Assembly: GCA_030535815.1 (NCBI GenBank)
Contig: JAUNRD010000030.1
Location: 1-12,191 of the forward strand
DNA from: Clostridia bacterium
GTDB lineage: Bacteria > Bacillota > Clostridia > CAKSNL01 > HGM11501
Reading direction: 5' to 3'
DNA length: 12,191 bases
This document shows positions 1-7,276 of this stretch, piece after piece. The translations under genes and the position numbers were made by a program. The notes beneath the pieces are model-generated. The model was given only the letters and a program-made list of their open reading frames with translations. It was not told the origin of the DNA and ran no database searches. The first letter of the stretch is position 1; each line of letters starts with the position of its first letter.

Positions 1-756
1 GAAGAATATGTTACATTTATAAGACAGTTTTTAACGGAGTTTACCGCCCACTTGGAAAAGTGCGGTCTTTCCGACAAAACCTATTTCCACATTTCCGACG
101 AGCCAAACGAAAAGCACATTGAGCGTTATATGAAAAACAGAGAAAATATCGTTGATATTCTTAAGGATTTCAAATCATTAGACGCCATAAGTCACGTAGA
201 ATACTACCAAAAGGGCTTAATCAACACCCCTGTTCCCTGCGAGGATCAGATCGAGGACTTTATGGCTGAGGACATCCCCGAGCGCTGGGTTTACTATTGC
301 AGCGGCCCCTGGCTTAAGGCAAGCAACCGCTATTTCTGCCACAGCGGCGGACGTACCCGTTCCATCGGTATGCAGATGTATAAGTACGGCATAAAGGGCT
401 TCCTTCACTGGGGCTACAATTTTTACAACAACGAGTTTTCGGATGATTGCTTCAATCCCTTCTTAAACGGCACGGCAGGCTACTGGGGCTGGGCAGGCGA
501 TGCATTTTTGGTTTATCCCGGAAAGCGCGGAAAGGCGTGGGAGTCCATAAGACTTTACTATATGTATAAGGCTTTTGAGGATATCCGCGTTTTACGACTT
601 TGCGAATCCTTCTACGGAAAGGACAAGGTTGTAGCCGAAATTGAAAAAGTTTACGGAAAAACGTTGACATTCGCTGAATGTGCGGACGACACCGCCCTTA
701 TGCAGAAAATTCGAGACAGAATTGACGATTTGATTGTTGAAGCTATAAAAAGATAA
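1..756 (+). CDS. DUF4091 domain protein, C-terminal part (5' end outside window)
   Basis: The reading frame is open from base 1, so this is the C-terminal ~251 residues of a longer protein; the first in-frame start-like codon (TTG at 52) is not the real start. The visible part resembles the DUF4091 domain (PF13320), which sits at the C terminus of TIM-barrel, glycoside-hydrolase-like proteins. Hallmarks are the strand-end acidic motif FHISDEPN, the aromatic run around GFLHWGYNFYNN, and GWAGDAFLVYPG followed by an S-I-R-L-Y-Y helix and a V-L-R-L segment. The Asp-Glu pair in ISDEP is a candidate acid pair, by analogy only. Substrate and localisation cannot be told without the N terminus; a role in glycan breakdown is likely. 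The gene stops with TAA at 754-756 and is followed by a strong hairpin terminator. It converges on the leftward ricT operon. Confidence 0.8.
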   Translation, partial: EEYVTFIRQFLTEFTAHLEKCGLSDKTYFHISDEPNEKHIERYMKNRENIVDILKDFKSLDAISHVEYYQKGLINTPVPCEDQIEDFMAEDIPERWVYYCSGPWLKASNRYFCHSGGRTRSIGMQMYKYGIKGFLHWGYNFYNNEFSDDCFNPFLNGTAGYWGWAGDAFLVYPGKRGKAWESIRLYYMYKAFEDIRVLRLCESFYGKDKVVAEIEKVYGKTLTFAECADDTALMQKIRDRIDDLIVEAIKR

Positions 757-781
757 AAGGAAGGAAACTTTTTTATCATAT

Positions 782-817
782 AAAAACAGCACAAAGCTTT
801 TGCTTCGTGCTGTTTTT
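782..817. terminator. Bidirectional intrinsic terminator
   Basis: A perfect 16-bp inverted repeat (782-797 with 802-817, allowing one G-T pair) closes a TTTT loop on the plus strand and an AAAA loop on the minus strand. The arms begin with five As and end with five Ts, so either strand gives a stem followed by a U-tract. It lies 25 nt after the stop of the DUF4091 gene (+) and one base after the ricT stop codon (-), so it ends both converging transcripts. Confidence 0.9.
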
Positions 818-818
818 C

Positions 819-1694
819 TTATTCAAGTCCTTTTAATTCGTCTTCGTTAACGTCCTGCTCTGCTTCGGGACGCGCCTTACCGTTACGAAGGATTTTTATT
901 TCGTCAGCAGAGAAATCCTTTAAATCGGAGCTGTTGTTTCCTTCAATTCTTACGGTTACAATTCTACGAAGAAGGGCAATTTTTTCAACAGTACCCTTGA
1001 TGCCGCCGGGAATTTCAACCAGAGCACCAACCTTGGGCATTGACTTTGTCAGATCCTCATATGCTTCCTGCTCATACTTAAGGCAACACATCAGCCTTCC
1101 GCAAGAGCCCGAAATTTTGGTAGGATTAAGTGATAAGCCCTGTTCCTTTGCCATTTTGATGGATACGGGAACAAATGAATCAAGATAGCCGTGACAGCAA
1201 AGGGTTCTTCCGCAGATGCCCACGCCGCCAATCATCTTAGCCTCGTCTCTTACGCCAATCTGGCGAAGTTCAATTCTTGTACGGAACACCCCGGCTAAGT
1301 CCTTTACAAGCTCACGGAAGTCCACTCTTCCGTCGGCCGTAAAGTAGAAAAGAAGATTGCTTCCGTCAAAGGCACACTCCACATCCACAAGGTTCATATC
1401 GAGCTTGTGCTCGGAGATTTTCTGAGCACATATTTTATAAGCCTCTTCCTCGCGGCGACGGTTATTTTCAAGCCTCTTTTTATCCTCTTCCGTTGCCTTT
1501 CTTATTACCTTCCTTAAAGGCTCAACCACCTGACAGGGCATAACCTCGTGGTTTTTCTGTGCAACACAGCCACACTCAACCCCTCTTGCGGTATCTAAAA
1601 CGGCGTATTCCCCCTCGTTAAATTCGATATCCGAGGGATCGAAGAAATATATCTTTCCAACGGGCTTAAACCGTATTCCAACTACCTTAACCAT
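819..1694 (-). CDS. ricT: RicT (YaaT), PSP1-domain regulator of RNase Y and sporulation
   Basis: A 291-aa PSP1-family protein. In Bacillus subtilis RicT (YaaT) works in a complex with RicA and RicF that carries Fe-S clusters, directs RNase Y cleavage of polycistronic mRNAs and supports the Spo0 phosphorelay, competence and biofilm formation. The PSP1 signature is plain: G-I-C-G-R-T-L-C-C near residues 159-167 and S-G-S-C-G-R-L-M-C-C-L-K-Y-E near 195-208. This gives six conserved Cys (161, 166, 167, 198, 203, 204). A charged, probably helical stretch covers residues 60-100, and the C-terminal tail is acidic. The ATG overlaps the end of holB by 8 bp, implying translational coupling; holB-yaaT adjacency is also the B. 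subtilis order. It is the last gene before the terminator at 782-817. The specific RNase Y role is inferred from the family. Confidence 0.93.
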   Translation of the reverse strand: MVKVVGIRFKPVGKIYFFDPSDIEFNEGEYAVLDTARGVECGCVAQKNHEVMPCQVVEPLRKVIRKATEEDKKRLENNRRREEEAYKICAQKISEHKLDMNLVDVECAFDGSNLLFYFTADGRVDFRELVKDLAGVFRTRIELRQIGVRDEAKMIGGVGICGRTLCCHGYLDSFVPVSIKMAKEQGLSLNPTKISGSCGRLMCCLKYEQEAYEDLTKSMPKVGALVEIPGGIKGTVEKIALLRRIVTVRIEGNNSSDLKDFSADEIKILRNGKARPEAEQDVNEDELKGLE

Positions 1695-2655
1695 TTAGTA
1701 CCTCCCACATTTCTATAAAAAGATTAGTTATCCACAAATCGTAAATTGCATTTTTTGATTTTTTGCTTTTGGCTTCCGACAAAAGAAATAAAGCGTTTGC
1801 CGCACCTTTTTTACTTATATCTTTTGCAGAAGAAATAATTTCATCCGAAAAATCCGAATTGATGAAATCGCCGGACCCTTCTTTGCACACCGAAAGGTCA
1901 CGGAAGAAGCTTAAGGCAATATCGAAAAGAACCGCTTCTTTCTCTTCCTTTTCTTTGAAAAAGTCGGAAAGCTTCAACGCCGCATAGCGACTTTTCGGAA
2001 AGGAAAGCATAAGACGAATAGCTTCTTCCCTGAGCGTTGCAAACTCATCATTTTCACACAGGGAAACTGCTTTTCCGATAAGACCTCCTGAAAAGCTTGC
2101 AATAAAAGGAATTTCCTCTGCTTTTTCAGGATGTTTTCCCATTAGTATCTCTTCAATTTTTTTCTGAGATACGGGATTAAGCTCATAAATTACCGCACGG
2201 GATTTTATGGTCGCAAGAAGCGACGACAAATTTTTAACCGCCAGGATTATGACTCCGTATGACGGAGGCTCCTCAAAGCTTTTAAGCATTGCATTCTGCC
2301 CGGGGGCTTCCAGCAAATCCGCCTCAGGAATAAAAATAATTTTTTTATCCGATAAAAGCGGCTTGATATACAAGTCCTCAAAGGCTTCTCGCACAACATT
2401 TACACCGATTACCTTTTTATCCTTTTCAGGATAAACCTCACGGTAGTCAGGATGGTTCCCCGTTTTATGCTTGATACAGGAGGGGCAGACACCGCAGGGG
2501 CGCATATCCTTGCTTTCGCAATGAATTGCCATGGCAAAGGAGCGGGCAAGGGTTTTCTTGCCTATTCCTTCGGTGCCCGAAAAAATAACGGCATGAAAAA
2601 TCCTGTCCTTTTCTATTAAATGATTAAGCCCCTTTTTTACTTCCTCATGTATCAT
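1687..2655 (-). CDS. holB: DNA polymerase III delta' subunit (clamp loader)
   Basis: A 322-aa AAA+ clamp-loader subunit that, with delta and DnaX (tau/gamma), opens and loads the beta sliding clamp. Visible motifs are a P-loop G-T-E-G-I-G-K-K-T at residues 27-35, a zinc knuckle built from Cys46, Cys54, Cys57 and Cys60, and the segment EADLLEAPGQNAMLKSFEEPP (a family hallmark) starting near residue 111. The sensor-1 SRC-type motif appears as K-S-R-A near 151-154, with Ala replacing the usual Cys. The C-terminal ~110 residues form the divergent collar region. Its ATG lies 9 nt after the upstream deaminase gene, with an AGAGG Shine-Dalgarno 5 nt before it. It overlaps ricT by 8 bp. A DnaX fragment is less likely because the protein is short and lacks the DnaX C-terminal part. 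Confidence 0.92.
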   Translation of the reverse strand: MIHEEVKKGLNHLIEKDRIFHAVIFSGTEGIGKKTLARSFAMAIHCESKDMRPCGVCPSCIKHKTGNHPDYREVYPEKDKKVIGVNVVREAFEDLYIKPLLSDKKIIFIPEADLLEAPGQNAMLKSFEEPPSYGVIILAVKNLSSLLATIKSRAVIYELNPVSQKKIEEILMGKHPEKAEEIPFIASFSGGLIGKAVSLCENDEFATLREEAIRLMLSFPKSRYAALKLSDFFKEKEEKEAVLFDIALSFFRDLSVCKEGSGDFINSDFSDEIISSAKDISKKGAANALFLLSEAKSKKSKNAIYDLWITNLFIEMWEVLNG

Positions 2656-2664
2656 AAAAACCTC

Positions 2665-3153
2665 TTAATAACCTGTGGTATCTCCCAAAGAATCGTCATT
2701 TTCAATCCATTCATTAACGGATGTAACCGTATATTCAGTTTCGGTATTTCGGATGATAACCCTTTCAATACCGGAATTTATTATCATTCTCTTGCACATT
2801 GCACAGCTGCAGGCATCATGGACAAGCTCTCCTGTTTCCGCCTCAACGCCAACAAGATAAAGCGTTGCACCAATCATATCCTTTCTGGATGCGCTTATTA
2901 TGGCATTAGCTTCAGAATGAACGCTTCTGCACATTTCATAGCGCTCACCTCTCGGGACATTAAGCATCATACGACGGCAAGTACCCATATCAAGGCAATT
3001 TTTTCTCCCTCTCGGAGCACCGGTATATCCGGTAGAAAGAATTTCATCGTTTTTCACTATGATGGAGCCGTAATTTCTGCGAAGGCAGGTACCACGCTCC
3101 AATACAGTTTGCGCTATATCCAGATAGTAATTGTGTTTATCCCGTCTTTCCAT
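2665..3153 (-). CDS. dCMP deaminase family protein (ComEB-like)
   Basis: A 162-aa zinc-dependent deaminase of the deoxycytidylate deaminase family, expected to convert dCMP to dUMP and so feed thymidylate synthesis. The zinc and catalytic residues are visible: His79 and Glu81 in H-S-E-A-N, and the pair Cys117-A-M-Cys120. The usual Pro before the first Cys is replaced by Ser. The N-terminal part, with T-C-L-R-R-N-Y-G-S-I-I-V-K and T-G-Y-T-G-A-P-R-G, is typical of dCMP deaminases and ComEB. The start is set at ATG 3153 because AAAGGG lies 8 nt upstream and the family begins at M-E-R; the in-frame GTG at 3162 would bury that ribosome binding site. The gene lies 23 nt after the pseudokinase-like gene and 9 nt before holB. 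Substrate preference (dCMP rather than another cytosine nucleotide) is inferred. Confidence 0.88.
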   Translation of the reverse strand: MERRDKHNYYLDIAQTVLERGTCLRRNYGSIIVKNDEILSTGYTGAPRGRKNCLDMGTCRRMMLNVPRGERYEMCRSVHSEANAIISASRKDMIGATLYLVGVEAETGELVHDACSCAMCKRMIINSGIERVIIRNTETEYTVTSVNEWIENDDSLGDTTGY

Positions 3154-3176
3154 CTGAGCCACCCTTTCTCTTACAA

Positions 3177-4454
3177 TCAGTCGTTAAATACTTTGCTGTA
3201 CATTTCGTCAAAGTCAACTTCTTCAGCCAAAGGTTCTTCCTGCTTTTCTTCAGCCTTATTTTCATTAAACTTTTCCTTTTCTTCCTTTATTTCAAGAAGT
3301 CCGTTTTTAAGAGCTTCATAAAATTCCGAAGAAGGACGGTCCAGCACTTCGTTCAGCTGAACACTTTCAAAAGCAAAATGAGCCACTTCCTTTTTAAGTA
3401 TGGGATAAATTCTGTCCATGTTGCTCTTTCCGCTTCCCATGAGTACGTGTTTTATTAAAAGTCCCGCTGTGGGGATTTTCTCATATTCGGGAAGTAAGCT
3501 TGCCGCAATATATGCAAAGCTCTTTATGTCAGCCTTGATGTTTGATTCTGTATTTACGCAGGATTTGATTTTTGACTCAAGTCCCGATATGACACACTTT
3601 AATCCTTTATAAGAAATCCATATATCAGAAGGTTCAAATCCACCGAGCGCAATCGGACGCTCTGATGAATGAAGGTCAAAAATTACCTTTGCAAGATTTA
3701 CGATAAGCTTAAGTCTCTGCTCCGTATAGAGATTTGAAATATCATCAAAGGACAAGCTTACATATCCTTCCGGAACACTGGTCTTTACGCAAATGATATT
3801 GTTTCCCGGCTGATGGGGAATTACCTCGGGACGGAGCACGGTTCTGCAGGATGTAAAACGGCGCTTTAAGTCCTCCTCCGCAAGGTAAGAAAACACCTCG
3901 TCTGAAATTTCTGAGTGATGAAGGACATACTGTGCCACAATGGCATATCCTCCACCCTCTTCAGATGCCAGGTACACCTTATCATAGGCAGTGTCCATCT
4001 CGAAGCTTTTCATAACCGAAATCACTTCGCAGTCGCCTATGGGCAGATTATCCTCGGAATACTGCTCGTTTTCCAGATGATAATAGCGCATAACCATACC
4101 GAAAAAGCTTATTACCTTTTCGATTAAAGTTTTCGTATCAATGGTTTTTCCTGCAATACGGGGATTATCCGCAAGATATGCGGCATAGCGCATATCGTCC
4201 AGCACTCCCTTTTCGTATTTGCTTATTACGCCGTAGGAATATGCCGCGCCTATCATATTTATGAGGGTCAGATCCTTGGTTCTGTCAAAGGCAATATCAT
4301 TATTACAGCATATTACGGCAAGGAAGGTATTTACCGCCTTGCCATAAAGTGAAGCTGCTTTTTCCGGAAAAGTCTTTACAAAAGCATCTGCCGCAATACA
4401 CTGTTTTGCCAGCGTAGCATTATGCTCCGTCAGGTTATCGTAATTGGTTTTCAT
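3177..4454 (-). CDS. Unfamiliar protein: helical N-terminal domain plus degenerate protein-kinase-like domain
   Basis: A 425-aa protein that I cannot assign to a named family. Residues 15-127 are helical and faintly like DUF4145/HEPN-type domains (paired long helices and an internal D-D-M-R-Y), but no HEPN R-x4-6-H motif is seen. Residues ~145-355 match the layout of a protein kinase with its catalytic residues lost. There is V-Y-L-A-S near 160 and I-V-A-Q near 172, where the ATP-binding Lys is absent. A catalytic-loop counterpart G-G-F-E-P-S-D-I-W-I at 271-280 lacks the HRD Asp, and I-S-G-L sits where DFG is expected (289-292). A-D-I-K-S-F at 308-313 resembles the helix-F Asp motif. The tail (385-425) is a charged, probably disordered linker ending D-F-D-E-M-Y. 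No signal peptide or membrane span is visible, so it is probably cytoplasmic. ATG with AAGGAT 7 nt upstream; it follows leuS by 45 nt. A binding or scaffold role is only a guess. Confidence 0.6.
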   Translation of the reverse strand: MKTNYDNLTEHNATLAKQCIAADAFVKTFPEKAASLYGKAVNTFLAVICCNNDIAFDRTKDLTLINMIGAAYSYGVISKYEKGVLDDMRYAAYLADNPRIAGKTIDTKTLIEKVISFFGMVMRYYHLENEQYSEDNLPIGDCEVISVMKSFEMDTAYDKVYLASEEGGGYAIVAQYVLHHSEISDEVFSYLAEEDLKRRFTSCRTVLRPEVIPHQPGNNIICVKTSVPEGYVSLSFDDISNLYTEQRLKLIVNLAKVIFDLHSSERPIALGGFEPSDIWISYKGLKCVISGLESKIKSCVNTESNIKADIKSFAYIAASLLPEYEKIPTAGLLIKHVLMGSGKSNMDRIYPILKKEVAHFAFESVQLNEVLDRPSSEFYEALKNGLLEIKEEKEKFNENKAEEKQEEPLAEEVDFDEMYSKVFND

Positions 4455-4469
4455 TAAAATCTATCCTTT

Positions 4470-4497
4470 TTAAGCTCAGGGGCAATCCCCGGCTTAA
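4470..4497 (-). other. Intercistronic hairpin between leuS and the pseudokinase-like gene
   Basis: The 45-nt gap holds an inverted repeat: a six-base outer stem (TTAAGC with GCTTAA) and an inner GGGG/CCCC stem around a 4-nt loop, separated by a small asymmetric internal loop. On the transcribed minus strand it starts 2 nt after the leuS stop codon and is followed by an A-rich Shine-Dalgarno region, not a U-tract. It is therefore unlikely to be a terminator. It may be an mRNA processing or stability element. Confidence 0.4.
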
Positions 4498-4499
4498 TA

Positions 4500-6908
4500 T
4501 TATTTTGCAACTATGTTTACAAGCTTTCCGGGAACAACAATAATCTTTACAATTGTTTTTCCTGAAAGAGCTTCCTTAACCTTTGCATCAGCCAAGGCAA
4601 CTTCTTTGATTGCATCCTCTGTTGCATCGGATGTCACTATGATTTTAGCCTTTATCTTGCCGCCCATCATAACCGCAAGCTCAATTTCATCATCTACGGT
4701 CTTAGCTTCGTCAAACTTGGGCCAACTTGTATCAGAAAGCACTCCTCCGAAAGAAAGCATTTCCCAGAGTTCTTCAGTGATATGAGGAGCAAAGGGATTA
4801 AGAAGAGTAATTAAGGTTTTATACTCGCCGCGTGTTACGCTGCCTTTCTTATAAAAGTCATTAACAAGTGCCATTAATGCCGCAATAGCGGTGTTGAACT
4901 TGATTTTTTCAATGTCGTCTCCTACCTTCTTGATGGTCTTATGCATATTGCTTTCAAGGTCTTTTGAATATTCGTCACCGTCAACGATCATTTCTCTTAA
5001 GTTCCATACACGGTCCAGGAATTTATGGCAGCCGGACAATCCTTGCGTTGACCAGGGAGTTGCCTGATCGAAAGCGCCGATGAAGAGCTCGTAGGTTCTG
5101 AATGCATCTGCACCGTAGGTTTCAACCATCTCGTCGGGGTTTACAACGTTACCTCTGGACTTGGACATCTTTTCGCCGTTCTCACCTAAAATCATACCGT
5201 GGGAGCTACGCTTAGCATAGGGCTCCTTTGTGGGAACTACTCCGATATCGTATAAGAACTTATGCCAGAATCTTGAATACAGAAGGTGAAGCGTGGTGTG
5301 TTCCATACCGCCGTTATACCAGTCAACGGGCATCCAGTAGTCAAGGGCTTCTTTGGAAGCGAGCGCCTCGCTATTCTTGGGGTCGGTATAGCGGAGGAAG
5401 TACCAGGAGGAACCTGCCCACTGAGGCATGGTATCTGTTTCTCTTTTTGCAGCCTTACCGCACTTGGGACAGGTTGTGTTAACCCATTCGGTGCAGTTGT
5501 TAAGGGGAGATTCTCCGTTCTGACCGGGCTCAAACATTTCGATGTCGGGAAGTGTAAGAGGAAGATTTTCATAGGGAACGGGAACATAACCGCAACATTC
5601 GCAGTGAACGATGGGAATAGGCTCACCCCAGTATCTCTGACGGGAGAATACCCAGTCACGGAGCTTGAAGTTAACCTTTCTTACGCCAAGGCCTTCTGCC
5701 TCAAGCCAGTCGATAATCTTCTTCTGCGCTTCCTTAACGGAAAGACCTGTAAGGATGCCGGAATTAATCATTGTTCCGGTTTCAACATCGGTGAACGCTT
5801 CCTTTTCAATGTCGCAGTCACCGTCTATTACCTGGATTACGGGAAGGTCAAATTTCTTTGCAAAGTCAAAGTCTCTTGTATCGTGAGCGGGAACTGCCAT
5901 AATTGCACCTGTTCCGTAGGTCATCAATACATAGTCACTTGTCCAGATGGGAATTTCCTTGCCGTTTACGGGATTTACTGCCATAAGACCTGAAAGTGCA
6001 ACACCGGTCTTATCCTTTGCAAGCTCGGTCCTTTCAAATTCGGACTTCTTTGCAGACTCTTCCTTGTATGCCAGAACATCAGCATAGTTTGTGATTTTTT
6101 CCTTGTACTTTTCAATAAAGGGATGCTCGGGAGACACTACCATATATGTAGCACCGTAGAGTGTATCGGGACGGGTGGTATAAACGGTTAATGTATCCTC
6201 GGTTCCTGCGATTTTGAAGTTTACTTCAGCGCCCTCGCTTCTTCCGATCCAGTTAATCTGCTGAGCCTTGATTCTCTCTGCATAGTCAAGGTCTTCAAGG
6301 TCGGATAAAAGTCTGTCTGCATATTCTGTAATCTTAAGCATCCACTGGCTCTGCTGCTTCTGGATAACCTCACCGCCGCAACGCTCGCACTTACCGCCGA
6401 CAACCTCTTCGTTGGCAAGACCGCACTTACAGCTTGTGCACCAGTTAATGGGCATTTCCTTCTTGTATGCAAGGCCCTTTTCAAACATTTTGAGGAAAAT
6501 CCACTGACTCCACTTATAATACCCGGGGTCGGTGGTGTTTATCTCACGGCTCCAGTCAAAGGAGAAGCCTATGGACTTAAGCTGACGCTTGAAGTTTTTG
6601 ATGTTCTGCTCCGTAACGATACGGGGATGAACGTGGTTCTTTATAGCATAGTTTTCGGCAGGAAGACCGAAAGCGTCCCAACCTATGGCAAAAAGCACAT
6701 TTTCACCGTCAAGTCTTCTCTTTCTTGCAACGCTGTCAAGAGCGGTGTAGGACCTGGGGTGACCAACGTGAAGGCCCTGTCCCGAAGGATAGGGGAATTC
6801 TACAAGAAGAAAGCTCTTTTTCTTGTCTTCGCCTGTCTTTGCAACGAAGCTTTCGTGCTCGTCCCAGTAGTTCTGCCATTTTTTGTCTATCGTTTTAAAA
6901 TCGTACAT
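4500..6908 (-). CDS. leuS: Leucyl-tRNA synthetase
   Basis: An 802-aa class Ia aminoacyl-tRNA synthetase that charges tRNA-Leu with leucine in the cytoplasm, full length for the bacterial family. The HIGH-type signature P-Y-P-S-G-Q-G-L-H-V-G-H is at residues 39-50 and K-M-S-K-S at 580-584. A zinc-binding insertion uses Cys157, 160, 174 and 177 (with an extra Cys162). The CP1 editing domain follows, with T-T-R-P-D-T-L-Y-G and G-T-G-A-I-M-A-V-P-A-H-D carrying the conserved editing Asp. A second Cys-rich zinc module precedes the catalytic C-terminal half, followed by the anticodon-binding helical bundle and the small C-terminal domain. The start has AAAGGATG at good spacing. It lies 29 nt after rsfS. 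No T-box leader fits in that gap, so expression probably follows the operon. Confidence 0.98.
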   Translation of the reverse strand: MYDFKTIDKKWQNYWDEHESFVAKTGEDKKKSFLLVEFPYPSGQGLHVGHPRSYTALDSVARKRRLDGENVLFAIGWDAFGLPAENYAIKNHVHPRIVTEQNIKNFKRQLKSIGFSFDWSREINTTDPGYYKWSQWIFLKMFEKGLAYKKEMPINWCTSCKCGLANEEVVGGKCERCGGEVIQKQQSQWMLKITEYADRLLSDLEDLDYAERIKAQQINWIGRSEGAEVNFKIAGTEDTLTVYTTRPDTLYGATYMVVSPEHPFIEKYKEKITNYADVLAYKEESAKKSEFERTELAKDKTGVALSGLMAVNPVNGKEIPIWTSDYVLMTYGTGAIMAVPAHDTRDFDFAKKFDLPVIQVIDGDCDIEKEAFTDVETGTMINSGILTGLSVKEAQKKIIDWLEAEGLGVRKVNFKLRDWVFSRQRYWGEPIPIVHCECCGYVPVPYENLPLTLPDIEMFEPGQNGESPLNNCTEWVNTTCPKCGKAAKRETDTMPQWAGSSWYFLRYTDPKNSEALASKEALDYWMPVDWYNGGMEHTTLHLLYSRFWHKFLYDIGVVPTKEPYAKRSSHGMILGENGEKMSKSRGNVVNPDEMVETYGADAFRTYELFIGAFDQATPWSTQGLSGCHKFLDRVWNLREMIVDGDEYSKDLESNMHKTIKKVGDDIEKIKFNTAIAALMALVNDFYKKGSVTRGEYKTLITLLNPFAPHITEELWEMLSFGGVLSDTSWPKFDEAKTVDDEIELAVMMGGKIKAKIIVTSDATEDAIKEVALADAKVKEALSGKTIVKIIVVPGKLVNIVAK

Positions 6909-6937
6909 ATTAACTCATCCTTTCTGATGTTGCTTTA

Positions 6938-7276
6938 TTAATTTTCGTCTTTGGGGGCATCCGCCCAGAGCCATTCCAGCGAATAAAACTCTCGTGCTTC
7001 CTCGCTGAATATATGAACCAAAACATCGCCGTAGTCAAGAAGTATCCACTTGGCGCTGTCATAGCCTTCAACGCGCAAAGGGTCAAATCCTTTTTCGCTC
7101 ATCCCTTCTTCCACATAGTCCGAAAGCGCCTTTACGTGGGGTGTTGATGAGCCCGACGCAATAACAAATGCGTCGGTCACACTTGAAATATCAGTAAGGT
7201 CCAATGCCGTTACATCAATTCCTTTTTTATCTTCAAGTATACTTTTTATTAAAGCTGTTTTTTCCTTGGTTTCCAT
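6938..7276 (-). CDS. rsfS: Ribosome silencing factor RsfS
   Basis: A 112-aa RsfS/Iojap-family protein. It binds ribosomal protein L14 (uL14) on the large subunit and blocks 30S-50S joining when nutrients are scarce. Family marks are the N-terminal K-G-I-D-V-T-A-L-D-L segment, S-S-V-T-D-A-F-V-I-A-S-G-S-S near residues 30-44, the E-G-Y-D-S-A-K-W-I-L-L-D-Y-G-D-V-L-V-H-I-F core near 69-89, and R-E-F-Y-S-L-E-W-L-W-A-D-A near the end. Length is normal. The ATG overlaps the stop of nadD-yqeK by one base (TAATG), indicating tight translational coupling. The order nadD-yqeK-rsfS is also that of B. subtilis yqeJ-yqeK-yqeL. Confidence 0.96.
   Translation of the reverse strand: METKEKTALIKSILEDKKGIDVTALDLTDISSVTDAFVIASGSSTPHVKALSDYVEEGMSEKGFDPLRVEGYDSAKWILLDYGDVLVHIFSEEAREFYSLEWLWADAPKDEN

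Noticed and set aside
2620..3321. 233-codon plus-strand ORF opposite the deaminase gene
   Set aside because: Antisense shadow of the dCMP deaminase gene, whose zinc motifs and spacing are clear; no recognisable domain.
4470..4497. Terminator after leuS
   Set aside because: The hairpin is followed by As on the transcribed strand, not Ts, and the next gene's ribosome binding site follows directly.
5286..5993. 235-codon plus-strand ORF opposite leuS
   Set aside because: It lies wholly within leuS, has no family likeness or convincing ribosome binding site, and is explained by leuS codon bias.
6909..6937. T-box leader for leuS
   Set aside because: The gap to rsfS is only 29 nt and holds just the ribosome binding site; a T-box needs far more room.
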